Below are positions 41,150 to 63,204 of a DNA stretch of 64,000 bases, one piece after another. Every line of letters starts with the position of its first letter. Position 1 is the first letter of the stretch. The notes under the pieces were generated by a model. That model saw only the letters and a list, made by a program, of their open reading frames with translations. It was not told where the DNA came from and ran no database searches. Location: positions 14,522,700-14,586,699 of the forward strand of contig NC_092287.1 of the NCBI RefSeq assembly GCF_036320965.1, given 5' to 3'. The translations under genes were made by a program, and so were the position numbers. Source of the DNA: Panulirus ornatus (taxonomy: Eukaryota > Arthropoda > Malacostraca > Decapoda > Palinuridae).

Positions 41150-41560
41150 GTGTGTTGAAAAAAAAGAGCGATCTCCTGTGTATCTTGTTACTAATGAAAA
41201 AAAGACCGTCTTCATTTGTTTAACAAGAGATCTCTCAAGTGTCTCTTTCTAGAAAAGAAAAAATACATACGTCCCTTGTTTAACGAGAGATCTCTCTTGC
41301 GTATCTTGTTGCTAATGACAATAGAGCATTCTTCATTTGTTTAGCAAGAGATCTCTACTGTGTACCTATTTACTATCAAAGATATACTTCCTTTACTTGT
41401 TTAACAAGATGTCTTCCCTGTGTATCTTATTTCTGATGAAAAAACACATTCTTCATTTGCTTAACGAGATATTTTTGAAAAAACACTCTTCGTTTTTGAA
41501 CGAGCGGTCTTTTTTGTGTATACTGTTGATAATGAATAAAACTCTTCTCTCATTTATCTA
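41150..41560. repeat. degenerate ~60-bp tandem repeat, 6 to 7 units
   Basis: A unit of the type TTCATTTGTTTAACAAGAGA plus TCTCTCCTGTGTATCTTGTT plus TACTAATGAAAAAAGA recurs at 59-61 bp spacing. The GATCT-like marks fall near 41170, 41229, 41289, 41350, 41408 and 41468. Units differ at many sites, so the array is old. A 74-residue ORF across it is a by-product. Confidence 0.87.
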
Positions 41561-42129
41561 ACCTATTTCTAGGACTGAAGCTACACTCTTTGAGCGTCTG
41601 TCTTAAAATCCACGTTAGATGAATACTTATCGATTGTGATGACAACTATGAGTAATTTTCAGTATTCAATTAATGGCAATAAGGTTCAGTCTTGTGATAT
41701 AAAACTGGAAGTAAGTGTAACTGAAAAGTGTTGCCTGAATCATTAGTAGAGACTGATATGCAAGTATTGGAATTCTTGATTGTTTTAGTCTTTCCTCAAG
41801 ATAATGTTCGCCATGTTTTGACTATTACTTAAGTCTTGGCATCTGAGGGGCTTTTTTTGGCATTGGAAGTATTACCTTTGTACTCGGAACAAATCTCTCT
41901 GCTACTTTAGTCATGGATTGGTATTTTCTGTGATTAATGTAATGAGTCAAAACATAGTCCCATCAAACGTTGCCAGTTTAACATGAGAAGAATGTTGATT
42001 TATTGTATGAGTAAAGAATAAAGCCCATGTTACACCCATTAGGATGGGATGCAGGTAGGTACAGTTGATTTCAAGTGTCTGCATGTTTTAACCACAGTTT
42101 GGCCTTATATCATTGATAAAATTCTCATT
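41561..42129. other. unique-looking DNA, no gene seen
   Basis: AT-rich, with no recognised feature. Confidence 0.6.
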
Positions 42130-42497
42130 CCTAGCAACTTACCTTCCACAGAGCATCTCTATCAACCCTATCATATACCTTCTCCAGATCCATAAATGAC
42201 ACATGCAAATCCATCTGTTTTTATAAGCATTTCTTACACATTCTTCAAAGCACCTTATCCACACATCCTCTACCACTTCTGAAAGCATACTGCTCCTACC
42301 CAATCTGATTCTCTATTCATGCTTTCACCCTCTCAATCAATACTCAACAAACTTATATCTCTCTAGTTTGAACACTCACCATTATCACGTTTGCCTTCAT
42401 ACAGTGGCATTATACATACATTCGCCCAATCCTATGGCACTTCACCATGATCCATACGCACATCAAATGTCCTTACAAACCAGTCAATACACAGTCA
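42130..42497 (-). mobile_element. RTE-like LINE, copy 13 (old internal fragment)
   Basis: The reversed sequence matches the RT part from [12 protein letters not shown] to DALWKV with many substitutions and small deletions. It has no 3' end. It is older than the copies around it. A TATC microsatellite and then (TA)n follow at its 5' side. Confidence 0.82.
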
Positions 42498-43174
<677 letters not shown>

Positions 43175-43201
43175 ATATATATATATATATATATATATAT
43201 T
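43175..43201. repeat. (TA)n tract
   Basis: A short TA tract at the truncated 5' side of the Penelope-like element. Confidence 0.95.
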
Positions 43202-44591
43202 TATTGGAAAGGATCACAATTGTGTGATTTTAGACAAAAGTAACTATTTATCTAAAATGAATGACCTTTTAAATGATGATATAACCTGTTCTAAACTCAG
43301 TAAAAATCCCTTAGAAGCAGTTAATTCCCATTTCAATAAAGAAATGAAGTTATTGTTGAAAGGTAAGTGTTCTCATATCAGAAGTTTGTCATCTTTGTCC
43401 CCTTCATTGCCATATACGTATGGACTTATCAAAACACATAAACAGAGTTTTCCAGCAAGACCTATAGTGAGTTCAGTAGGTTCCATCGCATACAAATTGT
43501 CAAAATGGTTAGTTTCTTGATTAAGCCCTTTATTGTGTAAGGTATCAAATTCTAATGCCATGAACAATGTAGATTTAGTCAACAAGCTAAACAATATCAA
43601 TGTTAATTTTGATTTCAAACTAGTTAGCTTTGATGTTTCCTCACTTTTTACAAAAGTTCCAGTTGATGACCTTTTAGAATATTTATTTGATGTCTTGGAT
43701 GATATTCATTTACCTGTTTCAAAGTCAGTTTTCATTGAACTAATAAAACTGTGTATAAAAGTCTGTGTAATTCAATTGAATAGAGATTATTTTGCTAAAA
43801 AATTTGGTATGGCAATGGGTAACCCTCTTTCACTTGTAATAGTAATCCTTATATAGAATTTTTTAAAACAAAATAACTAAAGGATATCTTACCTTTTAAA
43901 GCAATTTGGTATAGGTATGTAGATGATGTTCTTTGTGCTTAGCCAACAAATGAAAATTTACAAATATTTCTCCCCTTACTTAACAATTTAGTACCTTCCA
44001 TAGATTTACTGTAGAAAATCAAAATGATGGTTTGTTGCTCTGTTTAGATTGCATGATCCATAGGCAAAGAAACAAGTTTAAATTCAACATATACAGAAAA
44101 CCTACCAATGTATGCTCATGTATCCATTATTACTCATCTCAGAATGACATAGTTAAATTGTCATCATTTCAATCTATGTTCCTTAGGGCATTACGTAATT
44201 GCAGTCCAGAGTTTATTGATGATGAGTTTGAGAAGATGTATTCCATTGGATCTAAGTTAAAGTACCCTAGATCTTTCATTGTTAAATCCCTTAAGTTAGC
44301 AAAGAAATCATTTTATAGAGTTGAGCCCAAACCTCACATTGACACCAAAAATCTTCTAGTTCACCATTTTGATAATAATTTTACATAAAGTAAATCCTTT
44401 AATGTAAATGTTCCCTTCAGCAACAATAATACTATATAAGATATCTTACTCAGCAATTCACCACAAAATTCCCCTGGATGCATCTATAAAGTGCCATGTG
44501 GAAATTGTATACATTTTAAGTTGGGCAGACTGGTAAGGCTCTTTCCGTTAGACTTAAGCAACATGAATATAGTATAAGAACGCGACAAGAA
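43202..44591 (+). mobile_element. Penelope-like element, 5'-truncated
   Basis: The RT and endonuclease remnants follow each other in Penelope order (RT, then GIY-YIG). TA tracts bound it on both sides: 27 bp on the left and 15 bp on the right (44591-44605). Confidence 0.85.
43202..44591 (+). pseudogene. Penelope-like RT and GIY-YIG polyprotein, broken
   Basis: The conceptual protein opens with VILDKSNYLSKMNDLL (about 43220), then YGLIKTHK with RPIVSS (about 43417-43475), KLVSFDVSSLFTKVP (about 43618), GMAMGNPLS (about 43806), YVDD (43916-43927) and KFNIYRKPTN (about 44071). A GIY-YIG-like end follows: YKVPCGNC (about 44485), then in another frame VGQTGKALSVRLKQHEYS (from 44520). Breaks are a TGA at 43518-43520, a frameshift near 43840 after GNPLS, a TAG near 43941, a stop near 44386 and a shift near 44518. 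The YVDD box and the Arg of RLKQH survive. The family call rests on motif order. This is not part of the RTE-like LINE. Confidence 0.85.
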
Positions 44592-44749
44592 TATATATAT
44601 ATATTACCTTGGCCCACCAGTGATGCTACTACGTTTGTGAATCGGGAACCATTGCAACACAAACCTCGCCAGGTGGTAGAGTTTCCCACAGTGTATCGAG
44701 ACAGACTTCCCCAGAACTTTTTTAAAGGGGAAGTAAATGTTTATAGTTG
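44592..44749. other. unassigned segment after the Penelope-like element
   Basis: Starts in a short TA tract. It could be a downstream part of the same element or separate DNA; no motif decides. Confidence 0.4.
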
Positions 44750-45002
44750 TGTTACTGGAGTGATAGTTTTCATACATGGTTCTTTGACAAGAAAATAGTG
44801 AAATTGGAGAAAAATGTAGCTTAGACATTGAAGCTTATTGATACAGTGGTTAAATTGATGAGAACTGCTATTGACGTTTGTGTAAATAAATTATACATTT
44901 CCTTTTGCCATAGCCAGAGGTTGAACCATTATGTGACATTCATTTTTTTATTAATTTCAAGCTAGAAGTTTCAGTTTTCTAAATTGTTTCTTACATTTTT
45001 CA
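44750..45002 (+). repeat. inverted repeat arm A (partner at 47402-47897)
   Basis: Reading this arm backwards reproduces the ends of 47402-47897. 44838-45000 matches 47404-47556, and 44756-44837 matches 47816-47895, each with scattered changes. A further 260 bp is present only in the partner. It may be a 3' non-coding part of the Penelope-like element, since it follows that element closely. Confidence 0.8.
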
Positions 45003-45092
45003 TATGTATATATATGTATGTGTGTGTGTGTGTGTATATGTGCGTATGTATGTGTATGTGTGTGTATGTGTATATGTATATATATATGTATA
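45003..45092. repeat. TA/TG mixed microsatellite
   Basis: ATATGTGTGTATG-type repeat. Confidence 0.95.
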
Positions 45093-45222
45093 TTATCCCT
45101 GGGGATAGGGTTGAAAGAATACTTCCCACGTATTCCTCGCGTGTCGTAGAAAGCGACTAGAGGGGACGGGAGCGGTGGGCCAGAAATCCTCCCCTCCTTG
45201 TATTAACTTTCTAAAATGGGGG
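45093..45222 (+). mobile_element. RTE-like LINE 5' UTR fragment
   Basis: It begins TATCCCTGGGGATAGGG and continues past the RDS-like part into CTCCTTGTATTAACTTTCTAAAATGGG. That end fits the 5' UTR of LINE copies 2 and 6 better than RDS. It ends at (TA)n, so the element is cut off at its 3' side. Confidence 0.75.
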
Positions 45223-45227
45223 ATATA

Positions 45228-45300
<73 letters not shown>
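45223..45300. repeat. (TA)n tract
   Basis: Between the 5' UTR fragment and a reversed RDS element. Confidence 0.97.
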
Positions 45301-46158
<858 letters not shown>

Positions 46159-47262
46159 TGCTATGTGGAAGGTTTTAAGAATATATGGTGTGGGAGGCAA
46201 GTTGTTAGAAGCAGTGAAAGGTTTTTATCGAGGATGTAAGGCATGTGTGCGTGTAGGAAGAGAGGAAAGTGATTGGTTCTCAGTGAATGTAGGTTTGCGG
46301 CAGGAGTGTGTGATGTCTCCATGGTTGTTTAATTTGTTTATGGATGGGGTTGTTAGGGAGGTGAATGCAAGAGTTTTGGAAAGAGGGGCAAGTATGCAGT
46401 CTGTTGTGGATGAGAGAGCTTGGGAAGTGAGTCAGTTGTTGTTCGCTGATGATACAGCGCTGGTGGCTGATTCATTTGAGAAACTGCAGAAGCTGGTGAC
46501 GGAGTTTAGTAAAGTGTGTGAAAGAAGAAAGTTAAGAGTAGATGTGAATAAGAGCAAGGTTATTTGGTACAGTAGGGTTGAGGGTCAAGTCAATTGGGAG
46601 GTAAGTTTGAATGGAGAAAAGCTGGAGGAAGTGAAGTGTTTTAGATATCTGGGAGTGGATCTGGCAGCGGATGGAACCATGGAAGCGGAAATGAATCATA
46701 GGGTGGGGGAGGGGGACGAAAATTCTGGGAGCCTTGAAGAATGTTTGCAAGTCGAAAACATTATCTCGGAAAGCAAAACTGGGTATGTTTGACGGAATAG
46801 TGGTTCCAACAATGTTGTATGGTTGCGAGGCGTGGGCTATGGATAGAGTTGTGCGCAGGAGGGTGGATTTGCTGGAAATGAGATGTTTGAGGACAATATG
46901 TGGTGTGAGGTGGTTTGATCGAGTAAGTAATGTAAGGGTGAGAGAGATGTGTGGAAAAAAAAGAGTGTGGTTGAGAGAGCAGAAGAGGGTGTTTTAAAAT
47001 GGTTTGGTCACATGGAGAGAATGAGTGGGGAAAGATTGACCAAGAGGATATATGTGTCAGAGGTGGAGGGAACGAGGAGAAGTGGGAGACCAAACTGGAG
47101 GTGGAAAGATGAAGTGAAAAAGATTTTGAGCGATCGGGGCCTGAACATGCAGGAGGGTGAAAGGCGTGCAAGGAATAGAGTGAATTGGAACGATGTGGTC
47201 TACCGGGGTCGACGTGCTGTCAATGGATTGAACCAGGGCATGTGAAGGGTCTGGGGTAAACC
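46159..47262 (+). mobile_element. RTE-like LINE, copy 14 (5'-truncated; UTR cut by TA)
   Basis: It starts at [14 protein letters not shown] motifs [13 protein letters not shown] (Gly to Glu in RQG) and FADD are in frame to about 46715, where an inserted A shifts the frame. A missing base near 46960 shifts it again. After YRG it has the CGA form, [12 protein letters not shown]. The UTR ends after GGTAAACCAT, where (TA)n starts, so the tail core is missing. Confidence 0.9.
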
Positions 47263-47897
<635 letters not shown>

Positions 47898-47963
<66 letters not shown>

Positions 47964-47965
47964 CA
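47898..47965. repeat. (TA)n tract
   Basis: At the truncated 5' end of LINE copy 15. Confidence 0.97.
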
Positions 47966-49468
47966 GCTTTGCGGAAGATGAAAGCCGGCAAGGCAGCAGG
48001 TTTGGATGGTATTGCAGTGGAATTTATTAAAAAAGGGGGTGACTGTATTGTTGACTGGTTGGTAAGGTTATTTAATGTATGTATGACTCATGGTGAGGTG
48101 CCTGAGGATTGGCGGAATGCGTGCATAGTGCCATTGTACAAAGGCAAAGGGGATAAGAGTGAGTGCTCAAATTACAGAGGTATAAGTTTGTTGAGTATTC
48201 CTGGTAAACTATATGGGAGGGTATTGATTGAGAGGGTGAAGGCATGTACAGAGCATCAGATTGGGGAAGAGCAGTGCGGTTTCAGAAGTGGTAGAGGATG
48301 TGTGGATCAGGTGTTTGCTTTGAAGAATGTATGTGAGAAATACTTAGAAAAGCAAATGGATTTGTATGTAGCATTTATGGATCTGGAGAAGGCATATGAT
48401 AGAGTTGATAGAGATGCTCTGTGGAAGGTATTAAGAATATATGGTGTGGGAGGCAAGTTGTTAGAAGCAGTGAAAAGTTTTTATCGAGGATGTAAGGCAT
48501 GTGTACGTGTAGGAAGAGAGGAAAGTGATTGGTTCTCAGTGAATGTAGGTTTGCGGCAGGGGTGTGTGATGTCTCCATGGTTGTTTAATTTGTTTATGGA
48601 TGGGGTTGTTAGGGAGGTAAATGCAAGAGTCCTGGAAAGAGGGGCAAGTATGAAGTCTGTTGGGGATGAGAGAGCTTGGGAAGTGAGTCAGTTGTTGTTC
48701 GCTGATGATACAGCGCTGGTGGCTGATTCATGTGAGAAACTGCAGAAGCTGGTGACTGAGTTTGGTAAAGTGTGTGGAAGAAGAAAGTTAAGAGTAAATG
48801 TGAATAAGAGCAAGGTTATTAGGTACAGTAGGGTTGAGGGTCAAGTCAATTGGGAGGTGAGTTTGAATGGAGAAAAACTGGAGGAAGTGAAGTGTTTTAG
48901 ATATCTGGGAGTGGATCTGTCAGCGGATGGAACCATGGAAGCGGAAGTGGATCATAGGGTGGGGGAGGGGGCGAAAATTTTGGGAGCCTTGAAAAATGTG
49001 TGGAAGTCGAGAACATTATCTCGGAAAGCAAAAATGGGTATGTTTGAAGGAATAGTGGTTCCAACAATGTTGTATGGTTGCGAGGCGTGGGCTATGGATA
49101 GAGTTGTGCGCAGGAGGATGGATGTGCTGGAAATGAGATGTTTGAGGACAATGTGTGGTGTGAGGTGGTTTGATCGAGTAAGTAACGTAAGGGTAAGAGA
49201 GATGTGTGGAAATAAAAAGAGCGTGGTTGAGAGAGCAGAAGAGGGTGTTTTGAAATGGTTTGGGCACATGGAGAGAATGAGTGAGGAAAGATTGACCAAG
49301 AGGATATATGTGTCGGAGGTGGAGGGAACGAGGAGAAGAGGGAGACCAAATTGGAGGTGGAAAGATGGAGTGAAAAAGATTTTGTGTGATCGGGGCCTGA
49401 ACATGCAGGAGGGTGAAAGGAGGGCAAGGAATAGAGTGAATTGGAGCGATGTGGTATACAGGGGTTGA
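47966..49468 (+). CDS. RTE-like reverse transcriptase, uninterrupted 3' part of ORF
   Basis: About 500 residues are open without a single stop or shift, from [15 protein letters not shown] to VVYRG and TGA at 49466-49468. The frame also continues upstream into (TA)n, so the apparent ATG at 47828 lies in unrelated DNA and is not a real start. RT motifs in order are [10 protein letters not shown] (about 48281), [10 protein letters not shown] (about 48379), [13 protein letters not shown] (about 48553), FADD (48698-48709) and YLGVDLSADG (about 48901). The C-terminal GRPNWRWKD block follows (about 49340). The endonuclease is absent, so it cannot act alone. It is the best RT template in the window. 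Confidence 0.88.
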   Translation, partial: ALRKMKAGKAAGLDGIAVEFIKKGGDCIVDWLVRLFNVCMTHGEVPEDWRNACIVPLYKGKGDKSECSNYRGISLLSIPGKLYGRVLIERVKACTEHQIGEEQCGFRSGRGCVDQVFALKNVCEKYLEKQMDLYVAFMDLEKAYDRVDRDALWKVLRIYGVGGKLLEAVKSFYRGCKACVRVGREESDWFSVNVGLRQGCVMSPWLFNLFMDGVVREVNARVLERGASMKSVGDERAWEVSQLLFADDTALVADSCEKLQKLVTEFGKVCGRRKLRVNVNKSKVIRYSRVEGQVNWEVSLNGEKLEEVKCFRYLGVDLSADGTMEAEVDHRVGEGAKILGALKNVWKSRTLSRKAKMGMFEGIVVPTMLYGCEAWAMDRVVRRRMDVLEMRCLRTMCGVRWFDRVSNVRVREMCGNKKSVVERAEEGVLKWFGHMERMSEERLTKRIYVSEVEGTRRRGRPNWRWKDGVKKILCDRGLNMQEGERRARNRVNWSDVVYRG

Positions 49469-49659
49469 CGTGCTGTCAGTGGATTGAATCAAGGCATGTG
49501 AAGCGTCTGGGGTAAACCATGGAAAGCTGTGTAGGTATGTATATTTGCGTGTGTGGACGTGTGTATGTACATGTGTATGGGGGGGGTTGGGCCATTTCTT
49601 TCGTCTGTTTCCTTGCGCTACCTCGCAATACGCGGGAGACAGCGACAAAGTATAAAAAA

Positions 49660-49675
<16 letters not shown>
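47966..49675 (+). mobile_element. RTE-like LINE, copy 15 (5'-truncated, youngest-looking)
   Basis: It starts at CTTTGCGGAAGATGAAAGCC and ends with a short-type 3' UTR, the tail core (GCTACCTCGCAATACGCGGG, one extra T) and a poly-A of about 23 bp (49654-49677) before (TA)n. Confidence 0.93.

Positions 49676-49677
<2 letters not shown>

Positions 49678-49751
<74 letters not shown>
49678..49751. repeat. (TA)n tract
   Basis: Joins LINE copy 15 (forward) to copy 16 (reversed). Confidence 0.97.
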
Positions 49752-49755
<4 letters not shown>

Positions 49756-50408
49756 TCACCCTCTCAATCAATACCCTCCCATATAATTTACCTGGAATAC
49801 TCAACAAACTTATACCTCTGTAATTTGAGCACTCACTCTTATCCCCTTTGCCTTTGTACAACGGCGCTATGCACGCATTCTGCCAATCCTCAGGCACCTC
49901 ACCATGAGTCATACATACATTAAATAACCATACCAATCAGTCAACAATACAGTCACCACCTTTTTTGATAAATTCCACTGCAATACCATCCAAACACTGC
50001 TGCCTTGCCGGATTTCATCTTCCGCAAAGCTTTTACTACCTCTTCTCTGTTTACCAATTCATTTTCCCTAACCCTCTCACTTTGCACACCACCTCAACCA
50101 AAACACCCTATATCTGCCACTCTATCATCAAACATATTCAACAAACCTTCAAAATACTCACTCCATCTCCTTCTCACATCACCACTACTTGTTATCACCT
50201 CCCCATTTGCGCCCTTCACTGAAGTTCCCATTTGCTCCCTTGTCTTACGCACTTTATTTACCTCCTTCTAGAACATCTTTTTATTCTCCCTAAAATTTAA
50301 TGATAGTCTCTCACCCCAACTCTCATTTGCCCTATTTTTCACCTAATGCACCTATCTCTTGACCACCTGTCTCTTTCCTTTATACATCTCCCACTCAATT
50401 GCATTTTT
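49752..50408 (-). mobile_element. RTE-like LINE, copy 16 (internal fragment)
   Basis: The reversed sequence covers the linker region (from NAIEWEMYK) to the RT region at LIERV. Its 3' side stops in the ORF at (TA)n, and its 5' side stops at GCATTTTT, where a forward LINE tail core follows without a gap. Breaks occur near 49930 and 49996. Confidence 0.88.
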
Positions 50409-50447
50409 CGGCAAACGCGGGAGACAGCGACAAGCAAAAAAAAAAAG

Positions 50448-50448
<1 letters not shown>
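50409..50448 (+). mobile_element. LINE tail core fragment fused to copy 16
   Basis: CGGCAAACGCGGGAGACAGC and then GACAAGCAAAAAA in plus orientation, directly joined to the reversed copy 16. Confidence 0.8.

Positions 50449-50525
<77 letters not shown>
50449..50525. repeat. (TA)n tract
   Basis: Lies between two LINE tail cores that point at each other. Confidence 0.97.
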
Positions 50526-52590
<2,065 letters not shown>

Positions 52591-55500
52591 ATCTATCTTA
52601 TTATACTTTGTCGCTGTCTCCCGCGTTAGCGAGGTAGCGTAGGGAAACAGACGAAAGAATGACCCAACCCACCCACATACACATGTATATACATACACGT
52701 CCTCACACGCAAATACACATACCTATACATCTTAACGTATACATGTATATACACAGGCAGACATATACATATATACACATGTACATAATTCATACTCTCT
52801 ACCTTTATTCATTCTCGTAGCCACCCCGCCATACATGAAATAACAACCTTCCCCCCCCCCCGCATGTGCGTCAGGAAGTACAAGGAAAAGACAACAAAGG
52901 TCGCATTCGTTCACACTTCACACTCAGTCTCCAGCTGTCATGTCTAATGCACCGAAACCACAGCTCCCTTTTCATTTCCAGGCCCTACAGAACTTTCTGT
53001 GGTTTACCCCAGACGCTTCACATGCCCTGGTTCAATCCATTGACCGCACGTCGACCCTGGTATACCACATCGTTCCAATTCACTCTATTCCTTGCACGCC
53101 TTTCACCCTCCTGCATGTTTACGCCCTGATCACTCAAAATTTTTTTCACTACATCTTTCCACCCTCCTTCGCACAACTGTATCTATAGCCCACGCCTCGA
53201 AACCATATATCATTGTTGAACCACTATTCCTTCAAACATACCCATTTTTGCTTTCCAAGATAACGTTGTCGACTTCCACACATTCTTCAACGCTCCCAGA
53301 ACTTTCGCCCCCTCCCCCACCCTATGATTCACTTCCCCTTCCATGGCTCCATCTGCTGCCAAATTCACTCCCAGATATCTAAAACACTTTACTTCCTCCA
53401 GTTTTTCTCCAATAAAACTTACCTCCCAATTGACTTGTCCCTCAACCCTACTATACCTAATAACTTTGCTATTATTCACATTTACTCTAAGCTTTCTTCT
53501 TTCACACACTTTACCAAACTTAGTCACCAGCTTCTTCAGTTTCTCAGCTAAATCAGCCACCAGTGCTGTATTATCAGCGACCAACAATTGACTCACTTCC
53601 TAAGCTTTCTCTTCCACAACAGACTGCTTATTCGCCCCTCTTTCTAAAACTCTTGCATTCACCTTCCTTACAACTCCATCGATAAACAAATTAAACAACA
53701 ATGGAGACATCACGCACCCCTGCCGCAAAACAACAGTCACTGAGAACCAATCACTTACCTCTATTCCTACACGTACACATACCTTACATCCTTGGTAAAA
53801 ACTTTTCACTGATTTTAGCAACTTACTTCCTACACCAAATACTCTTAAAACCTTACACGAAGCATATCTATTCACCCTACCTCATTCCTTCTCCAAATTC
53901 ATTAATGCTACATATAAATCAATCCTTTTTTTTTAATTTTTCACATACATTCTTCAAAGCAAACGCCTGATCTACACTTCCTTTACCACTTTTGAAACAA
54001 TATTGCTCTTCCCCAGTCTAATGCTTTGTACATGCCTTTACCCCTCACAATTGATACCATCCTATATAATTTCCAAGGGAGACTCAACAAACTTATACAT
54101 CTGAAATTTAAACTCTAACCTTTATCCCCTTTGCCTTTGTACAATGGCACTATGCAAGCATTCCGCCAATCCTCAGGCACTTCACCATGATCCATACATT
54201 ACATTGAACATCCTTAATAACCAATCAACTGCACAGTCACCCTCTTTTTTGTTTTAATTCCACTGCAATACCATCCAAACCCGCAGCCTTGCCGGCTTTC
54301 ATCTTCAACAACGCTTTCGCTGCCTCTCTTCTGTTTACAAAACCATTCTCCCTTATCCTCTCACTTCTCATGCCACCACGACCAAAACTCCCTATATCAG
54401 CGACTTTATCATCAAACACATTCAACAAACTTTCAAAATATCCACTCCATCTCCTTCTCACTTCATCACTACTTGTTATTACCTCCACATATATCCCTTC
54501 ACTTATGTTCCCATTTGTCTTACTCATTTTACTTACATCCTTCCAAAGCATATTTTCATTCTCGAAAATTTGATGGTAGTCTCTCACCCTAACTCTCATT
54601 TCCCCTCTTTCTCACCTCTCGTATCTTTCTCAGTGCACTACTACCCTACAAAAATCGTCCTAATGCCTCTCTCTTTCCTTTCACTAACAATCTTACTTCA
54701 TCCCACCATTCGCTACCCTTTTCAGTCTGGCCACCTCCCACCTGTCTCTTGCCACATGCATCTTTTGCGCAAGCCATCACTGCTTCCCTAACTACATCCC
54801 CTTCCTCCCCCACTCCCCTTACGTCATTTGCTCTCACCTTTTGCCATTATGCACTCAATGTCTTCTGGCACTGCCTCACACAAGTCTCCTTTCCACGCTT
54901 ACTTCCTCTCATCACTCTCTTCACCCTAACATTCTCTCTTCTTTTATGAAAACTTCCACAAATCTTCACCTTCGCCTCCACAGGATAGTGATCAGACATC
55001 CCCACAGCTGCCCCTCTCAGCACATTATCATCCAAAAGTCTCTCTTTTACACGCCTATCAATGAACGCATAATCCAGTAACGCCCTCTGGCAATCTCTCC
55101 TGTTCACATATGTATACTTATGTATATCTCTTTTTATAACAGGTTTTCCCCATCACCAGTCCTTTTTCAGCACACAAATCCTCAAGCTCTTCACCATTTC
55201 TGTTTACAACACCGAACACCCCATATACACCAATTATATTCCTAACTGCCACATTATTTACCTTTGCATTCAAATCATCCATCACTATCACCCGGTCTCG
55301 TTCATCAAAGCTGCTAACACACTCAATCCGCTGCTCCCAAAACATTTGCCTCTCATCATCTCTCTTCTCATAACTAGGTGCATAGGCAACAAAAATCACC
55401 CATCTCTCTCCTTCCACTTTCAGTTTTACCCATATCAGTCTAGAGTCTACTTTCTTACGCTCTATCAAATATTCCCACAACTCCTGCTTCAGTAGTAGTG

Positions 55501-55790
55501 CTACTCCTTCCATTGCTATCGTCTTCTTACCAACCCCTGACATTATTCCCAAGACATTCCCAAACCACTCCTCCTCTTTACCCATGTGTTTCGTTTCACT
55601 TGGAGCCAAAACATTCAGGTTCCTTTCCTCAAACATAGCTCCTATCTCTCCTTTTTTTCTCAGCTTGGTTACATCCACATATATTTATACACAAAAATCT
55701 GAGCTTTCGAGGAGGACAAGCACTACCCGCATGATTCCTGTTTCTCCTTTTAGAAATTTTAATGGTAGAAGGGGGAGTTCCCAGCCCAGT
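52591..55790 (-). mobile_element. RTE-like LINE, copy 18 (divergent subfamily, near full length)
   Basis: On the minus strand a diverged 5' UTR starts near 55790, followed by the ORF region and a long-type 3' UTR with the tail core near 52610-52645. The coding sequence differs clearly from copies 1 to 17 (for example MRVRVRDYHQIFENENMLWKD at the linker). An internal deletion removes the C-terminal domain between TTTCCACC and CTCCTTCGCACAACTG (about 53160). Copy 23 has the same deletion. Confidence 0.87.
53080..55678 (-). pseudogene. RTE-like endonuclease/RT ORF, divergent and broken
   Basis: Pieces in order: N-terminal and endonuclease region (55118-55678, [26 protein letters not shown]), SDH region (54847-55107), linker and start of RT (54237-54837), [17 protein letters not shown] (53600-53875) and the catalytic region (53210-53596). 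The catalytic box reads VADN and not FADD, which should abolish RT activity. GDLN is changed to DDLN. At least five breaks and the C-terminal deletion are present. Confidence 0.87.
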
Positions 55791-55998
55791 TTATAGTACT
55801 TTGAGGTACTAGGTTAAAATTTTATTTTGCATTGTTCTTTGGCACTTCAAGGAAGTTTTATGTTTCCAGAAGCAGTAAGCCTTTTGCAGTTTCAGTTTCA
55901 TAGTGTACAAAGCATAGAACATACTCAGAAGTTAAAGGGAGAACTGAAGGAAATATTTACTGAATTAACTCATTGATTGTAATTGTCAGAATGGCCAA
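55791..55998. other. short unique spacer
   Basis: About 200 bp with no recognised similarity, between divergently placed LINE copies 18 and 19. Confidence 0.6.
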
Positions 55999-56469
55999 TG
56001 ACCTGAGGTGGTTTGATTGAGTAAGTAATGAAAAGGTAAGAGAGATGTGTGGAAATAAAGAGAGTGTGGTTGAGAGATCAGAAGCAAGTGTGGTAATGGT
56101 TTGGACATATGGAGAGAATGAGTGAAGAGAGATTGACAGAGAGGATATATGTGTCAAGAGGTGGATGAAACAAGGCGATGTGGGAGATCAAATTGGAGGT
56201 GGAAGGATGGAGTGAAAAAGATTTTGAGTGATTGGGGCCAGAATATACAGGAGGGTGAGAGGCATGCATGGAATAGAGTGAATTGGAATGATGTGGTATA
56301 CTAGGGTCGACATGCTGTCAATGGACTGAACCAGGGCATGTGAAGCATGTGGGGTAAATCATGTAAAGGCCTGGAGGGCCTGGACGTGGATAGGGAGCTG
56401 TGGTTTCAGTGCATTACACATGACAGCTAGAGACTGAGTGTGAACGAATGTGGCCCTTTTGTCTGTATT

Positions 56470-56470
<1 letters not shown>
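55999..56470 (+). mobile_element. RTE-like LINE, copy 19 (old 3' fragment)
   Basis: It starts at RWFD-VSNEKVREMCG and runs through the broken C-terminal domain into a long-type UTR with the CGA form. It ends at TTTTGTCTGTATTTATG with (TA)n, before the tail core. Many substitutions show age. Confidence 0.85.

Positions 56471-56544
<74 letters not shown>
56471..56544. repeat. (TA)n tract
   Basis: Between the cut UTR of copy 19 and an RDS element. Confidence 0.97.
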
Positions 56545-56899
<355 letters not shown>

Positions 56900-57045
56900 T
56901 AACAAGGTAGCGCATGGAAACGGACGTAATATAACCCCAACCCGCCCATATACACATGTATATATATATAGACATGTCCACACACACACACACACACACG
57001 TATACATACCTATACAATTCAACGTGCACACATATATACATACAA
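56900..57045 (-). mobile_element. RTE-like LINE 3' UTR fragment
   Basis: The reversed sequence (CAAGGTAGCGCATGGAAACG... ATACCTATACAATTCAACG) matches the part of the UTR just before the tail core in long-type copies. It includes a short CA repeat at 56979-56999. Confidence 0.7.
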
Positions 57046-63204
<6,159 letters not shown>

